From Pseudoalteromonas gelatinilytica (GTDB taxonomy: Bacteria > Pseudomonadota > Gammaproteobacteria > Enterobacterales > Alteromonadaceae): a stretch of 64,000 nt of DNA. A program made the translations under genes and the position numbers. A model generated the notes under the pieces. The model was not told the DNA's origin. It was given only the letters and a program-made list of their open reading frames with translations, and made no database searches. The stretch lies in assembly GCF_001641615.1 (NCBI RefSeq), contig NZ_LRRU01000007.1:62001-126000 (forward strand). Reading direction: 5' to 3'. Positions 15,670 to 24,377 of this stretch are shown in pieces; the first letter of the stretch is position 1, and each line of letters opens with the position of its first letter.

Positions 15670-18114
15670 ATGAACACATTCAAAGTTAGCTATTTGGCAA
15701 GCGTTTGCGCTGCAATATTAACTGTGACCGGTTGCAGTGAGCTGCCAACAGACAGTAAACAAGCCGCTTCTGTGGAGCATGCTGAACATACCAGCGAACA
15801 ACATTTATTTGCCCTCAATCAAGTAAGTTTAAGCGCCAGCCCGTTTTTACATGCACAGCAAACGAATGTGCGTTATTTATTAGCACTTCATCCTGATCAG
15901 CTGCTTGCTCCTTACCTGCGTGAAGCTGGCCTTGAACCAAAAGCGCCTAATTATGGCAACTGGGAAAGCACAGGACTTGATGGCCATATTGGTGGTCATT
16001 ATCTTTCTGCCTTGAGTCTTGCGTGGGCAGCTACGGGTGACGAAGAATTAAAGCAGCGTTTAGATTATATGCTGAGTGAGCTGGATCGCGCTCAACAAGC
16101 CACAGGTGGTTACTTAGGCGGTATCCCAAATAGCGATGAAATGTGGCAGCAGATTGAAAAGGGTGAAATCAAAGCCGATTTATTCAGCTTAAACGACCGC
16201 TGGGTGCCGCTGTATAACATAGATAAAATCTTCCATGGCTTGCGTGATGCATACGACGTAGCTGGTAGTGATAAAGCCAAACAAATGCTATTTAAGCTAG
16301 GAGAATGGTTCTTAGCGACCACTGCCAAGCTAACTGATGAACAAGTTCAACAAATGCTGTATTCAGAGCATGGTGGCTTAAATGATGTGTTTGCTGACAT
16401 GTACTTTATAAGTGATGATGAGCGCTACTTAAAACTAGCCCGCCAGTTCTCTCATAACATCATCATTGAACCCTTATTACACAAAGAAGATAAGTTAACG
16501 GGCCTGCATGCCAATACGCAAATTCCAAAAATTATTGGCATGTTGAAAGTTGCAAATGCCAGCGATGACAAAGCATGGCAGCAAGGTGCTGACTTTTTCT
16601 GGAAAACCGTCAGCCAAGAGCGCTCAGTATCAATTGGCGGTAACTCAGTACGTGAGCATTTTCATGATAAAAGTGACTTCACGCCTATGGTTGAAGATGT
16701 TGAAGGCCCAGAAACCTGCAACACTTACAACATGATGAAACTGAGTAAGTTATTGTTCTTAAAAACCGGTGATACGCGCTATTTAGACTATTATGAGCGC
16801 GCCACATATAACCATATTTTATCGTCACAACACCCAGAGCATGGTGGCCTTGTTTACTTTACCTCAATGCGTCCTGGTCATTACCGTATGTATTCGTCAG
16901 TGCAAGATTCAATGTGGTGTTGCGTAGGCTCAGGTATTGAAAATCACAGTAAATATGGTGAGCTGATTTATAGCAATACAGGTCAAGAGCTATGGGTAAA
17001 CTTGTTTATTCCAAGCACGTTAAACTGGCAACAGCAGGGCTTACAGATCACGCAAGAAAGCCAATTCCCAGATGATAACAAGGTCTCACTGACCGTAAAT
17101 CGTTTGTCTGAGGGGCAAAGTGCTGAGTCGGTAATTCATATTCGTAAACCGTCTTGGCAACAAGGTGAGTTGAGCTTTACTCTAAATGGACAAGCTGTAA
17201 GCGCAACCGAAAAAGACGGTTACTACAGCATCAGCCATGCATGGCAAAGCGGTGACAAACTTGCCTTTGAACTTAGTCCTAAGCTTTATACTGAGCAGCT
17301 ACCTGATGGTCAGCATTATTACTCTGTGATGTATGGGCCTGTTGTAATGGCCACTAAAGTACAAGCATTTGCAAATGAACAGCTTAACTTTGTTGCTGAT
17401 AATAGCCGCATGGGCCACATCGCCGCAGGGCCGACCTGTCCGCCAGAAGCTCTGCCAATAATGCTGAGTGAACCAGAAAAATTTATTGCCGATCTCACTC
17501 GTAAACCGGGCCAAGAGCTCGCATTTATCGCCGATAAAAATGTGGCAATTGCCAAGCAAGGTATTGATAACACTAAGAGCACAGAGCTAATTCCGTTCTT
17601 CCGCTTACACGATAGTCGCTATCAAGTGTATTGGCCGCAGCAAAGCGAAGCTGAGTTCACGCAATTTGTTGCCGATGCAAAAGCGGCTGAGCAAGCGAAA
17701 GAGCAGCTTCGTTTATTAACCGTGGATCAAATTACGCCGGGTGAGCAACAACCAGAAGTTGAGCATGGCTTTAAAGGTGAAGGAACCCGCGCAGGTGTTA
17801 ATAATGGCCACCATTGGCGCGATGCAACAGGTTGGTTTGAGTATCAGCTTAGCAACCCAGAACAAAAAGCGGTTGCTTTGCGTGTTCGCTATTTTATTGG
17901 CGATGTAGATCGTCATTTCTCAATTAATTTAAATAGTGAGCAATTAGCTGCGGTTAGTTTGCCTGTAGGCAAGCCGACTGATGAGTTCTACACCATTGAT
18001 TACCCATTAACAGAGGCAATGAAAAAGTCGAAAACACTTACCTTACGTTTTGCTGCCGACAAAGATTCTGTTGCCGGTGGTATCTATGGTATTCGTTTAA
18101 TCAACGCACAATAA
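15670..18114 (+). CDS. GH127/GH146-type beta-L-arabinofuranosidase lipoprotein
   Basis: An 814-residue DUF1680-type enzyme. The VTGC lipobox places the lipidated cysteine at C22. The zinc and catalytic residues known from HypBA1-type enzymes can be aligned: E329 (VREHF), E348 and C350 (GPETC), and C417-C418 (MWCCVGSG), with a cysteine as the expected nucleophile. The (alpha/alpha) barrel covers about 45-430, then beta-rich domains. Residues from about 690 form an extra C-terminal beta domain (GVNNGHHWRDATGW to YGIRLINA) of the kind seen on many secreted members. The family removes beta-L-arabinofuranose, a linkage GH43 enzymes do not cut. It is preceded by the GPH transporter and followed after 10 bases by an FKBP-like gene. 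Confidence 0.9.
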   Translation: MNTFKVSYLASVCAAILTVTGCSELPTDSKQAASVEHAEHTSEQHLFALNQVSLSASPFLHAQQTNVRYLLALHPDQLLAPYLREAGLEPKAPNYGNWESTGLDGHIGGHYLSALSLAWAATGDEELKQRLDYMLSELDRAQQATGGYLGGIPNSDEMWQQIEKGEIKADLFSLNDRWVPLYNIDKIFHGLRDAYDVAGSDKAKQMLFKLGEWFLATTAKLTDEQVQQMLYSEHGGLNDVFADMYFISDDERYLKLARQFSHNIIIEPLLHKEDKLTGLHANTQIPKIIGMLKVANASDDKAWQQGADFFWKTVSQERSVSIGGNSVREHFHDKSDFTPMVEDVEGPETCNTYNMMKLSKLLFLKTGDTRYLDYYERATYNHILSSQHPEHGGLVYFTSMRPGHYRMYSSVQDSMWCCVGSGIENHSKYGELIYSNTGQELWVNLFIPSTLNWQQQGLQITQESQFPDDNKVSLTVNRLSEGQSAESVIHIRKPSWQQGELSFTLNGQAVSATEKDGYYSISHAWQSGDKLAFELSPKLYTEQLPDGQHYYSVMYGPVVMATKVQAFANEQLNFVADNSRMGHIAAGPTCPPEALPIMLSEPEKFIADLTRKPGQELAFIADKNVAIAKQGIDNTKSTELIPFFRLHDSRYQVYWPQQSEAEFTQFVADAKAAEQAKEQLRLLTVDQITPGEQQPEVEHGFKGEGTRAGVNNGHHWRDATGWFEYQLSNPEQKAVALRVRYFIGDVDRHFSINLNSEQLAAVSLPVGKPTDEFYTIDYPLTEAMKKSKTLTLRFAADKDSVAGGIYGIRLINAQ

Positions 18115-18124
18115 AGAGTTGGCT

Positions 18125-18550
18125 ATGTTAAGCAACAATGTATTTGCGACGACTAAAGAGCATGTTTTACCGTCGCTTTTAGATAACAGCGCTGAGCAAC
18201 ACAGTTTTTACCAAACGCCGACAGGGCTTGGTTATAGAGTGATTGAGCAAGGTCAGGGGGATAAACCTAGTTGGGATGCCACAGTGACTGTACATCAACG
18301 GGTTACCCTTAAAAATGGTCGGGTGTTGTTCGACACTCGCAAGCAAGGCGCTGCTGTAGAGTACGAAATTGCAGAGGCGATAGTGGGCTTGCAAGAAGCA
18401 TTGCAATTAATGAATAAAGGCAGTCGCTTTGAGGTGCTAATACCTGCGCATTTGGCACGCGATGTGTACAGCGTATTTATTGAAGAAAAGCATCAACAAG
18501 GCTGCCAAAGCCCCATGCTCGTTGATATTACCTTGGTTGATTTTCGTTAA
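18125..18550 (+). CDS. FKBP-type peptidyl-prolyl isomerase-like protein
   Basis: Start at ATG 18125 (AAAGAG upstream), 10 bases after the GH127 stop, so translation is probably coupled. The 141-residue protein carries an FKBP fold over about 40-140: GYRVIEQGQGD, VTVHQRVTLKNGRVLFDT, IVGLQEALQLMNKGSRFEVLIPAHLA. The usual HYTG strand reads HQRV and the floor Trp of the active site is replaced by Gln, so isomerase activity may be weak. No signal peptide is visible, which is odd beside exported enzymes. A chaperone role for the neighbouring lipoprotein or a purely binding role are both possible. Confidence 0.75.
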   Translation: MLSNNVFATTKEHVLPSLLDNSAEQHSFYQTPTGLGYRVIEQGQGDKPSWDATVTVHQRVTLKNGRVLFDTRKQGAAVEYEIAEAIVGLQEALQLMNKGSRFEVLIPAHLARDVYSVFIEEKHQQGCQSPMLVDITLVDFR

Positions 18551-18592
18551 TAATACCAACTTGCTATCTCAAAATAGATCACTTAAGTAAAT

Positions 18593-18621
18593 AAAAAACC
18601 TGCAATTTTGCAGGTTTTTTT
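18593..18621. terminator. Bidirectional terminator
   Basis: AAAAAACCTGCAA / TTGCAGGTTTTTT with a 2-base loop, between convergent genes (FKBP-like on plus, GH43 on minus). A run of A on one side and T on the other makes it usable in both directions. Confidence 0.92.
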
Positions 18622-18632
18622 GGTTTGGATGA

Positions 18633-19607
18633 TTACTTCTTAAGCTTGGTTTTGAGCTTAGTTAGGTCGGCGGGGTTAACAACCGGCCAATCGTTTTTCC
18701 AACTCATAGGTAAAATACGTAGCTTTTGCACGCCGTTATCGGCTGTTTCGTAGGCGTGTAATACTAAATAGTCTTTGCCATCAAAGGTGTATGCAGCATT
18801 ATGGCCAAGGGCTGCCCAATCTTTGTTACCTTCAATAACTAAACTACCACCGCCATCAACCATAGAGCGACCTTGCTGATCTAAGTATGGGCCTTCGATG
18901 TTTTTACTGCGGCCTACGCGCACGTTGTAAGTACTCTCAACGCCACGGCAGCATTTATCAAACGAAACAAACAAGTAGTAATAGCCGTTCTTTTTAAAGA
19001 TATAAGGTGCTTCAATCGGGCCATGTTCCGTATTTGGACGACTCGCAATGTGATGCCATTTTTCAGGTTTTGCTAAGCGCACCATGTCATCATCAAGTTG
19101 TACTAGTTTAAGACCACCCCAGAACGAACCAAAGCTCATCCACGGTGTACCATTGTCATCTTCGATAATGGCTGGGTCGATAGCGTTCCAATCGTCACGC
19201 TCAGGCACTGATTCAACCACTATGCCGTAGTCAATCCACTTGTAATCAGGTGATGATGGGTCAAGGGTTTCGTTAACCGTTACACCAATTGCTGAGGTAT
19301 TTTTGCCAAATGCTGAGACTGAGTAATAAAGGTAAAACTTACCATTTTTCTCGTACACATCGGGTGCCCATAAGTGGCCATCAAAACTTGGTGAAATACG
19401 CTTTGCCCAACTTGGCTCATCTTTAAAAACGCGCCCGGTAAGTTTCCAGTTGGTTAAATCTTTCGATTCATAATAGGTAATGCCCGGGCCTGTGCTAAAG
19501 ACATAGTACGTGTCGCCTTCTTTGGTCATTACCGGATCGTGTACTTCAACTTGTTTTGCAGATACGGCTGCGGCAGAAAAAAGTAGCCCTGTTGAAAGCC
19601 ACTTCAT
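18633..19607 (-). CDS. GH43 endo-alpha-1,5-L-arabinanase, secreted
   Basis: The start at 19607 (AAGGTGACACACGCA before ATG) gives a normal signal peptide ending in VSA before KQV; an upstream ATG at 19637 would add 10 residues. The 324-residue single-domain enzyme aligns in layout with Cellvibrio Arb43A-type arabinanases: D24 (VHDPV), D144 (AIDPAI) and E199 (IEAPYI), plus SPSFDGHLWAPDV and the FDKCCRGVESTYNVRVGRS block typical of endo-arabinanases. It should cut linear arabinan or arabino-oligosaccharides in the periplasm. It is divergent from the next GH43 gene, with a shared control region. Confidence 0.9.
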   Translation of the reverse strand: MKWLSTGLLFSAAAVSAKQVEVHDPVMTKEGDTYYVFSTGPGITYYESKDLTNWKLTGRVFKDEPSWAKRISPSFDGHLWAPDVYEKNGKFYLYYSVSAFGKNTSAIGVTVNETLDPSSPDYKWIDYGIVVESVPERDDWNAIDPAIIEDDNGTPWMSFGSFWGGLKLVQLDDDMVRLAKPEKWHHIASRPNTEHGPIEAPYIFKKNGYYYLFVSFDKCCRGVESTYNVRVGRSKNIEGPYLDQQGRSMVDGGGSLVIEGNKDWAALGHNAAYTFDGKDYLVLHAYETADNGVQKLRILPMSWKNDWPVVNPADLTKLKTKLKK

Positions 19608-19688
19608 TGCGTGTGTCACCTTACTTACGGGTCTCATGCTTGAATACCTTTTGTTGTTTTAACTCTTGTGTTCATTCAGCTACTATAT

Positions 19689-19708
19689 AATATGTAATAC
19701 AATATTAA
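19689..19708. promoter_or_regulatory. Operator-like site between divergent GH43 genes
   Basis: AATATGTAATACAATATTAA contains the odd palindrome TGTAATACA, which fits the GntR/FadR-type layout (T-n-GT-n3-AC) in all but the last base. It also shares 11-base words with 10730-10740 and 11001-11011. It lies 33 bases before the ATG at 19741 and 82 bases before the one at 19607. Confidence 0.5.
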
Positions 19709-19740
19709 CAATAAAATCGAGACGAATTACAGGACACATT

Positions 19741-20769
19741 ATGCTCAAAAAATTATCTCGGCTAACGCTTCTTAGTGCGTTAAGCGCCTCGTCATTGTCA
19801 GCCCTCGCTGATGCTAATAGTAGCAAGACTCTTGCACCTATTGATAATCCCATCGTACTTAAGCGTGCTGATCCTTGGTTAGTTCGTGATGAAAAAAGTG
19901 GCTGTTACACGTTCATTGGTAGTTCGCCGAAATTTGATGAAATTGAGCTGCGCCAAGCTTGTCGCTTAAACGATTTAAAATTAGCTGAGCCAAAGGTTAT
20001 TTGGCAAAAGCGAGATAAAGGCCCAATGAGTGTCAATATTTGGGCTCCAGAGCTGCATCAGATTGATGGCAGTTGGTATATCTACTTTGCCGCAGGTGAT
20101 ATCGAAAAACCGTTCAGTATTCGTATGTATGCGCTTAAAAACGACAGTGCTGATCCGATGCAAGGTGAGTGGCAAGAAATGGGTCAAGTAACTAGCCACC
20201 TGGATAGTTTTTCGCTTGATGCCACAAGTTTTACGCATAAGGGTAAGCGTTACATGATTTGGGCGCAGCAGAACCAGCCTGCAACTTATAACTCAGCTTT
20301 ATGGTTAGCTGAAATGGACTCACCAACATCAATTAAAGAACCCATTATCGCGATTACTGAGCCAACTCTTGATTGGGAAGTACAAGGTTACAAGGTAAAC
20401 GAAGGTGCTGCTGTTATCACTCATGGCGATAAAATATTTGTCACTTATTCAGCCAGCGCTACCGATCATCGATATGCAATGGGCTTACTATGGGCAGATG
20501 TGAATGCTGATTTACTTAATCCTGCTAGCTGGCATAAAAAGGCAGAGCCGGTGTTTACTACCAATGCTGAGTTGGGTCGTTTTGGACCTGGACACAACAG
20601 TTTTGTGAAAGCTGAAGATGGGGTAACCGATTTAATGATTTATCACAGCCGTGATTATAAAGAGCTGAAAGGAACACCACTGACAGATCCAAATCGCCAT
20701 GCGCGAGCACGCATTATTACGTGGGATAAAAACGGCTTTCCAGTGTTCTCACCTGAACGAGCAGACTAA
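19741..20769 (+). CDS. GH43 exo-arabinofuranosidase-type enzyme, secreted
   Basis: Start at ATG 19741, preceded by ACAGGACACATT; longer frames upstream lack a leader. 342 residues with a signal peptide ending ALA before DAN. The GH43 residues are D44 (RADPW), D160 (SLDATSF) and E221 (VNEGAAV). The block order RADPW, IELRQA, SVNIWAPEL, GPGHNSF matches the exo-alpha-1,5-L-arabinofuranosidase branch and the catalytic domain of the lipoprotein at 1343, so the two are probably related by duplication. It likely removes single arabinose units in the periplasm. It is transcribed towards the SSS symporter gene, which is convergent. Confidence 0.88.
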   Translation: MLKKLSRLTLLSALSASSLSALADANSSKTLAPIDNPIVLKRADPWLVRDEKSGCYTFIGSSPKFDEIELRQACRLNDLKLAEPKVIWQKRDKGPMSVNIWAPELHQIDGSWYIYFAAGDIEKPFSIRMYALKNDSADPMQGEWQEMGQVTSHLDSFSLDATSFTHKGKRYMIWAQQNQPATYNSALWLAEMDSPTSIKEPIIAITEPTLDWEVQGYKVNEGAAVITHGDKIFVTYSASATDHRYAMGLLWADVNADLLNPASWHKKAEPVFTTNAELGRFGPGHNSFVKAEDGVTDLMIYHSRDYKELKGTPLTDPNRHARARIITWDKNGFPVFSPERAD

Positions 20770-20791
20770 AAAAGGGCGCCAATTGGCGCCC
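20768..20791 (-). terminator. Terminator of the SSS symporter gene
   Basis: GGGCGCC-AATT-GGCGCCC hairpin; the T run (six) follows only on the minus strand, so it serves mainly the symporter gene ending at 20812. Confidence 0.88.
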
Positions 20792-20811
20792 TACAACTTG
20801 GGAACGAACGA

Positions 20812-22440
20812 TTACCAGAAGCGGTAGTAAATAAAGGCAGTAATACCAATAATACCCGCAGTATGAATGTAGTCCCACTTATCTAAGCCGGCAGCCACTT
20901 CTTTCATGGTTGCTTTATCTAGACTTGAGAAAGTAAGACCTTTCAATTGTTCTTCGTCTGCTTGCTTGGTGAAAATACTCACCACAATCATAATGGCGAC
21001 CACGATGACAAATAGCAGAATACAGTAATACAACCAGTTCATAGTGGTGATCCACGCAAATGATGAACCTGTTAAATCATCTTTAAATGGCAGCAAGACT
21101 AAGCGGATCATACCCAGTACAAAACCAGATACTAAGCCCACAAAACCCGCTGTTGGAGTGATGCGTTTACTACATAAACCGAGTAAGAATACCGCAGCAA
21201 TACCCGGTGCAATAAGAGACTGCACACTTTGCAGATATTCATAAAGCACATCGGCAATTAAGCTCATGACGGGTATCCATAAAAGGCCTAATACAACAAT
21301 CACGATAGTGGCAATTCGACCTACCTTAAGAAGGTGTTTCTCAGATGATTCAGGTTTGAATTTCTTATAAAAATCAATAGTGAATAAGGTTGCTGATGAG
21401 TTAAATAATGATGCTAAAGAACTCATTAGTGCTGCAACTAAACCACCGATTACAATCCCCTTAACGCCTGCTGGCAATAGCTCAGCAACTAAAGTTGGGA
21501 AGGCTTGGTCAGCACTTTCATAGCTAATAATACCTTTAACATTCAATGCGTATGCAATCATGCCTGGTACTAAGAAGATAAATACAGGAAGTAATTTTAA
21601 GTAACCAGCAAACATGGTACCGCGACGCGCTTCTTTAATGCCTTTTGCGGATAAAACACGTTGTACGATGTATTGGTCTGTACACCAATACCAAAAACCA
21701 ATAATGAATGAGCCAAAAATAATGCCTGGCCATGGGAATTCAGCATCTGAAGCACTACGAATAAGGTGCATATTGGCCGCATTAATACGCTCAACTTCTT
21801 CCCAGCCACCTACTTTATCTAAACCAACAACTAATATGACTAAGGAGCCAATAATGAGCACCGGAGTTTGCAACACGGAGGTCCACATAATGGCTTTCAT
21901 ACCACCAAGTACCGTATAAATACCGGTGATCACCACAAGGCCAATCGCTGAAATCCAGAAGAAGTCGATACCCCAAATGCTCTCAATACCCAAGATTGTT
22001 TTAAATGCGATACCGCCGGCATAAACCGTTACCGCAACCTTGGTTAATACATAACTAATCAATGAGATAACAGACAAGAAGGTACGTGATTTAGAGTTAA
22101 AGCGGCGCTCTAGGAACTCTGGCATGGTGTAGACTTTACTACTCCAATAGAAAGGCACGAAAATCCAACCGAGTAGTAGAATGATCCACGATTGCATTTC
22201 CCAGTGAGCCAGTGCCATACCCGATTGTGCACCTGAACCTGAAAGGCCCACCAAATGTTCCGAGCCAATGTTTGATGCGAAAATAGAGGCACCAATCACT
22301 AACCAACTTGCATTACGACCCGCTAAAAAGTAATCAGCGGTGTCTTCTTCTTTTTGTCGCATAGACATCACGACAACGCCTAGTAACAGGACAAAAAATC
22401 CTGCTAGCACTGCCCAGTCTAAGGTACTTAGTTCGACCAT
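20812..22440 (-). CDS. Sodium/solute symporter (SSS family), probable arabinose uptake
   Basis: Start chosen at ATG 22440 with TAGGTGG 8 bases upstream; a GTG four codons earlier overlaps that ribosome site. 542 residues with about 14 hydrophobic segments. Typical SGLT-branch features are DYFLAGRNASWLVIGASIFASNIGSEHLVGLSGSGA near the N-terminus, and WYWCTDQYIVQRVLSAK, which corresponds to the vSGLT sugar-binding helix region. It should bring monosaccharide in with Na+. It is divergent from the GntR-type regulator, with AT-rich operator-like sites before both genes. Confidence 0.88.
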   Translation of the reverse strand: MVELSTLDWAVLAGFFVLLLGVVVMSMRQKEEDTADYFLAGRNASWLVIGASIFASNIGSEHLVGLSGSGAQSGMALAHWEMQSWIILLLGWIFVPFYWSSKVYTMPEFLERRFNSKSRTFLSVISLISYVLTKVAVTVYAGGIAFKTILGIESIWGIDFFWISAIGLVVITGIYTVLGGMKAIMWTSVLQTPVLIIGSLVILVVGLDKVGGWEEVERINAANMHLIRSASDAEFPWPGIIFGSFIIGFWYWCTDQYIVQRVLSAKGIKEARRGTMFAGYLKLLPVFIFLVPGMIAYALNVKGIISYESADQAFPTLVAELLPAGVKGIVIGGLVAALMSSLASLFNSSATLFTIDFYKKFKPESSEKHLLKVGRIATIVIVVLGLLWIPVMSLIADVLYEYLQSVQSLIAPGIAAVFLLGLCSKRITPTAGFVGLVSGFVLGMIRLVLLPFKDDLTGSSFAWITTMNWLYYCILLFVIVVAIMIVVSIFTKQADEEQLKGLTFSSLDKATMKEVAAGLDKWDYIHTAGIIGITAFIYYRFW

Positions 22441-22495
22441 CGTGTGTTCCACCTAATTTTGAAAGAGAATTTTGCTTTTTTAGTTGTTGAATAAA

Positions 22496-22679
22496 AATAT
22501 TATATTATAAATAAGGTAAGTGAAAGAGATTTGTTAAAATAAGGTGACAGTCTGTAGGTAAAGTGGTGACTGTATTGTTTGAAATATAGACACTTGTATT
22601 AGGCTGTTTTTTGCTTGTTGTTGATTTTAATCAATTATTTCCAGGATGACGGAATAGCTTTATAGATGTATCATATTAC
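22496..22679. promoter_or_regulatory. Divergent control region with AT-rich operator-like sites
   Basis: AATATTATATTATAA (22496-22510) lies 56 bases before the symporter start, and ATGTATCATATTAC (22666-22679) lies 23 bases before the regulator ATG. Both resemble the 19689 site, the first more closely. If bound by the adjacent regulator, this would be an autoregulated switch. No clear -35/-10 pair is seen. Confidence 0.4.
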
Positions 22680-22701
22680 TCAGATCTTTTGAGGAACACA
22701 C

Positions 22702-23424
22702 ATGGCGCGTTTAGAAAATTTAAACCTATCACAACAAGTTACCAATGAGCTTGGTAAAGCAATTATTGTTGGTGATTATAACACTGAAACGGGGCTACCA
22801 ACCGAAGCACAACTTTGTGAAGTGTATGGTATTAGCCGCACAGCTGTTCGTGAAGCAGTGAAAATGCTTGCTGCAAAAGGACTGATTTCTTCTCGTCCAC
22901 GACAAGGTATTCGTGTTGAGTCGGCGGATAACTGGAATTTATACGATACAAGCGTATTAAAATGGTTGTTAGAAAGCAGCCCATCGCTTTACGTACTTAA
23001 AGAATTCTTACAAGTGCGCTTGGCGATTGAGCCGCAAGCAGCAGCACTTGCAGCAAGAAAAGGCGACCAAGCAGCCATTGCAGAAATTAAAATGGCACTC
23101 GATAAAATGCAAGCGGCAGCAGAAGAGCCAGAAGGCGTAATGCATGAGCCAGACCTTGCCTTCCACACGGCAATTTTACATGCCAGTGGTAACCGTTTTT
23201 TCTATCAATTACGTGATTTTATTCGCACCGCATTACACGTAAGTATTCAACATACTACACCTGCTAAGGGTAATAAAAAGGCTATCGCTGAAGAGCACTT
23301 TAAAGTGTATAACGCGATTGCGAGCGGCGATCCTGAACGTGCTAAAAACATGATGACGTACATGATTGATGAAGCAATGGCGTTTATTGAAAAAGAAATC
23401 GCTGATAAAGAAGCGGCTCAATAA
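22702..23424 (+). CDS. FadR-type GntR regulator of the arabinan/arabinose locus
   Basis: A 240-residue protein. Residues about 5-75 form a winged helix (GLPTEAQLCEVYGISRTAVREAVKMLAAKGLI) and about 95-235 an FCD ligand-binding domain with DLAFHTAILHASGN and a later EEHFKVYNAI, the usual metal-ligand histidines. FCD proteins sense small organic acids or sugar-acid intermediates, so arabinonate or a later product is a reasonable effector. GAGGAACACAC precedes the ATG. It is 45 bases upstream of the dehydrogenase gene and divergent from the SSS symporter. It is the only specific regulator seen in the first 25 kb. Confidence 0.88.
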   Translation: MARLENLNLSQQVTNELGKAIIVGDYNTETGLPTEAQLCEVYGISRTAVREAVKMLAAKGLISSRPRQGIRVESADNWNLYDTSVLKWLLESSPSLYVLKEFLQVRLAIEPQAAALAARKGDQAAIAEIKMALDKMQAAAEEPEGVMHEPDLAFHTAILHASGNRFFYQLRDFIRTALHVSIQHTTPAKGNKKAIAEEHFKVYNAIASGDPERAKNMMTYMIDEAMAFIEKEIADKEAAQ

Positions 23425-23469
23425 GTATCGCTTCTTGACGTTGTAATTACTTTAAAACAAAAGGTTATC

Positions 23470-24249
23470 ATGCCAAATTCAAACAAGCTAAAAACAGTTT
23501 ACCCAAGCCTTGCTGGTAAGAGTGTGTTTATTACTGGCGGTGCATCGGGAATTGGTGAAGTAATGGTAACGCGGTTCTGCGAGCAGGGCGCGAAAGTCAC
23601 CTTTGTTGATATTGCAACCGAGCAAAGCGATGCGTTATGCGCAAAATTAGCGGGTAAATATGAGTTTGACCCACAATTTATCCATTGTGATATTCGTGAT
23701 GTTGAAGCCTTAAAAGCGGCCATAGAGCAAACGCGTCAGCAACAGGGTGACATTGGTGTGTTAATTAATAATGCAGCCGATGACACCCGCCATGCCGCTG
23801 AAAATATGGATGTGAAATATTGGGAAGACAAGTTTGCAGTTAACTTGCGCCCGTGTTTTTTCTCATCGCAAGCTGTGGTTGAACACATGCAGCGTTTAGG
23901 CGGTGGTAGCATTATCAATATGGGGTCGGTAAGCTGGCGTATTAAGCAAACAGGCATGCCAGCCTACACAACAGCGAAAGCGGGGATTGAAGGTTTAACC
24001 CGTTCATTAGCTGCTTCATATGGTAAAGACAATATTCGTGTAAATTCACTGGTTCCGGGGTGGGTGATGACAGAGCGCCAAATTACTCATTGGCTAACCC
24101 CAGAAATGATTGAAGATGTGCGTTTAAGTCAGTGTATTAACGAAACAATTCAACCTGACCATGTGGTAAACGCGGCATTGTTTTTGGCCGCAGATGATAG
24201 CTGCATGATGACTGCACAATCACTGATCGTGGATGCCGGTTGGACATAA
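23470..24249 (+). CDS. SDR sugar 1-dehydrogenase (L-arabinose / D-xylose type)
   Basis: A 259-residue short-chain dehydrogenase. It has the nucleotide site TGGASGIG (22-29), NNA (100-102) and a catalytic triad S153, Y166, K170 (MGSVSW, AYTTAK). The sequence pattern YPSLAGKSVFITGG, INMGSVSW and AKAGIEGLTRSLA follows Caulobacter XylB-type xylose dehydrogenase closely from memory. In this setting it should oxidise L-arabinose to the 1,4-lactone with NAD(P)+. It works with the SMP-30 lactonase at 25113. No isomerase or kinase (AraA/AraB) is visible in the window. Confidence 0.85.
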   Translation: MPNSNKLKTVYPSLAGKSVFITGGASGIGEVMVTRFCEQGAKVTFVDIATEQSDALCAKLAGKYEFDPQFIHCDIRDVEALKAAIEQTRQQQGDIGVLINNAADDTRHAAENMDVKYWEDKFAVNLRPCFFSSQAVVEHMQRLGGGSIINMGSVSWRIKQTGMPAYTTAKAGIEGLTRSLAASYGKDNIRVNSLVPGWVMTERQITHWLTPEMIEDVRLSQCINETIQPDHVVNAALFLAADDSCMMTAQSLIVDAGWT

Positions 24250-24307
24250 TTTTGCGAAACGATTGCAAAATGACTAACTTGCGATAAAATTTTTTACATA
24301 ATTCAAA

Positions 24308-24323
24308 TGATACTATAATAATA
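24308..24323. promoter_or_regulatory. Possible operator before the TauE/SafE gene
   Basis: TGATACTATAATAATA resembles, on the opposite strand, the palindromic region at 14081-14096. It is a weak match to the locus motif. Confidence 0.25.
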
Positions 24324-24377
24324 AAATATGGGTTATATCATCAACAGATCCCATACTTAGGAAGGTGGTAAGAAAGT

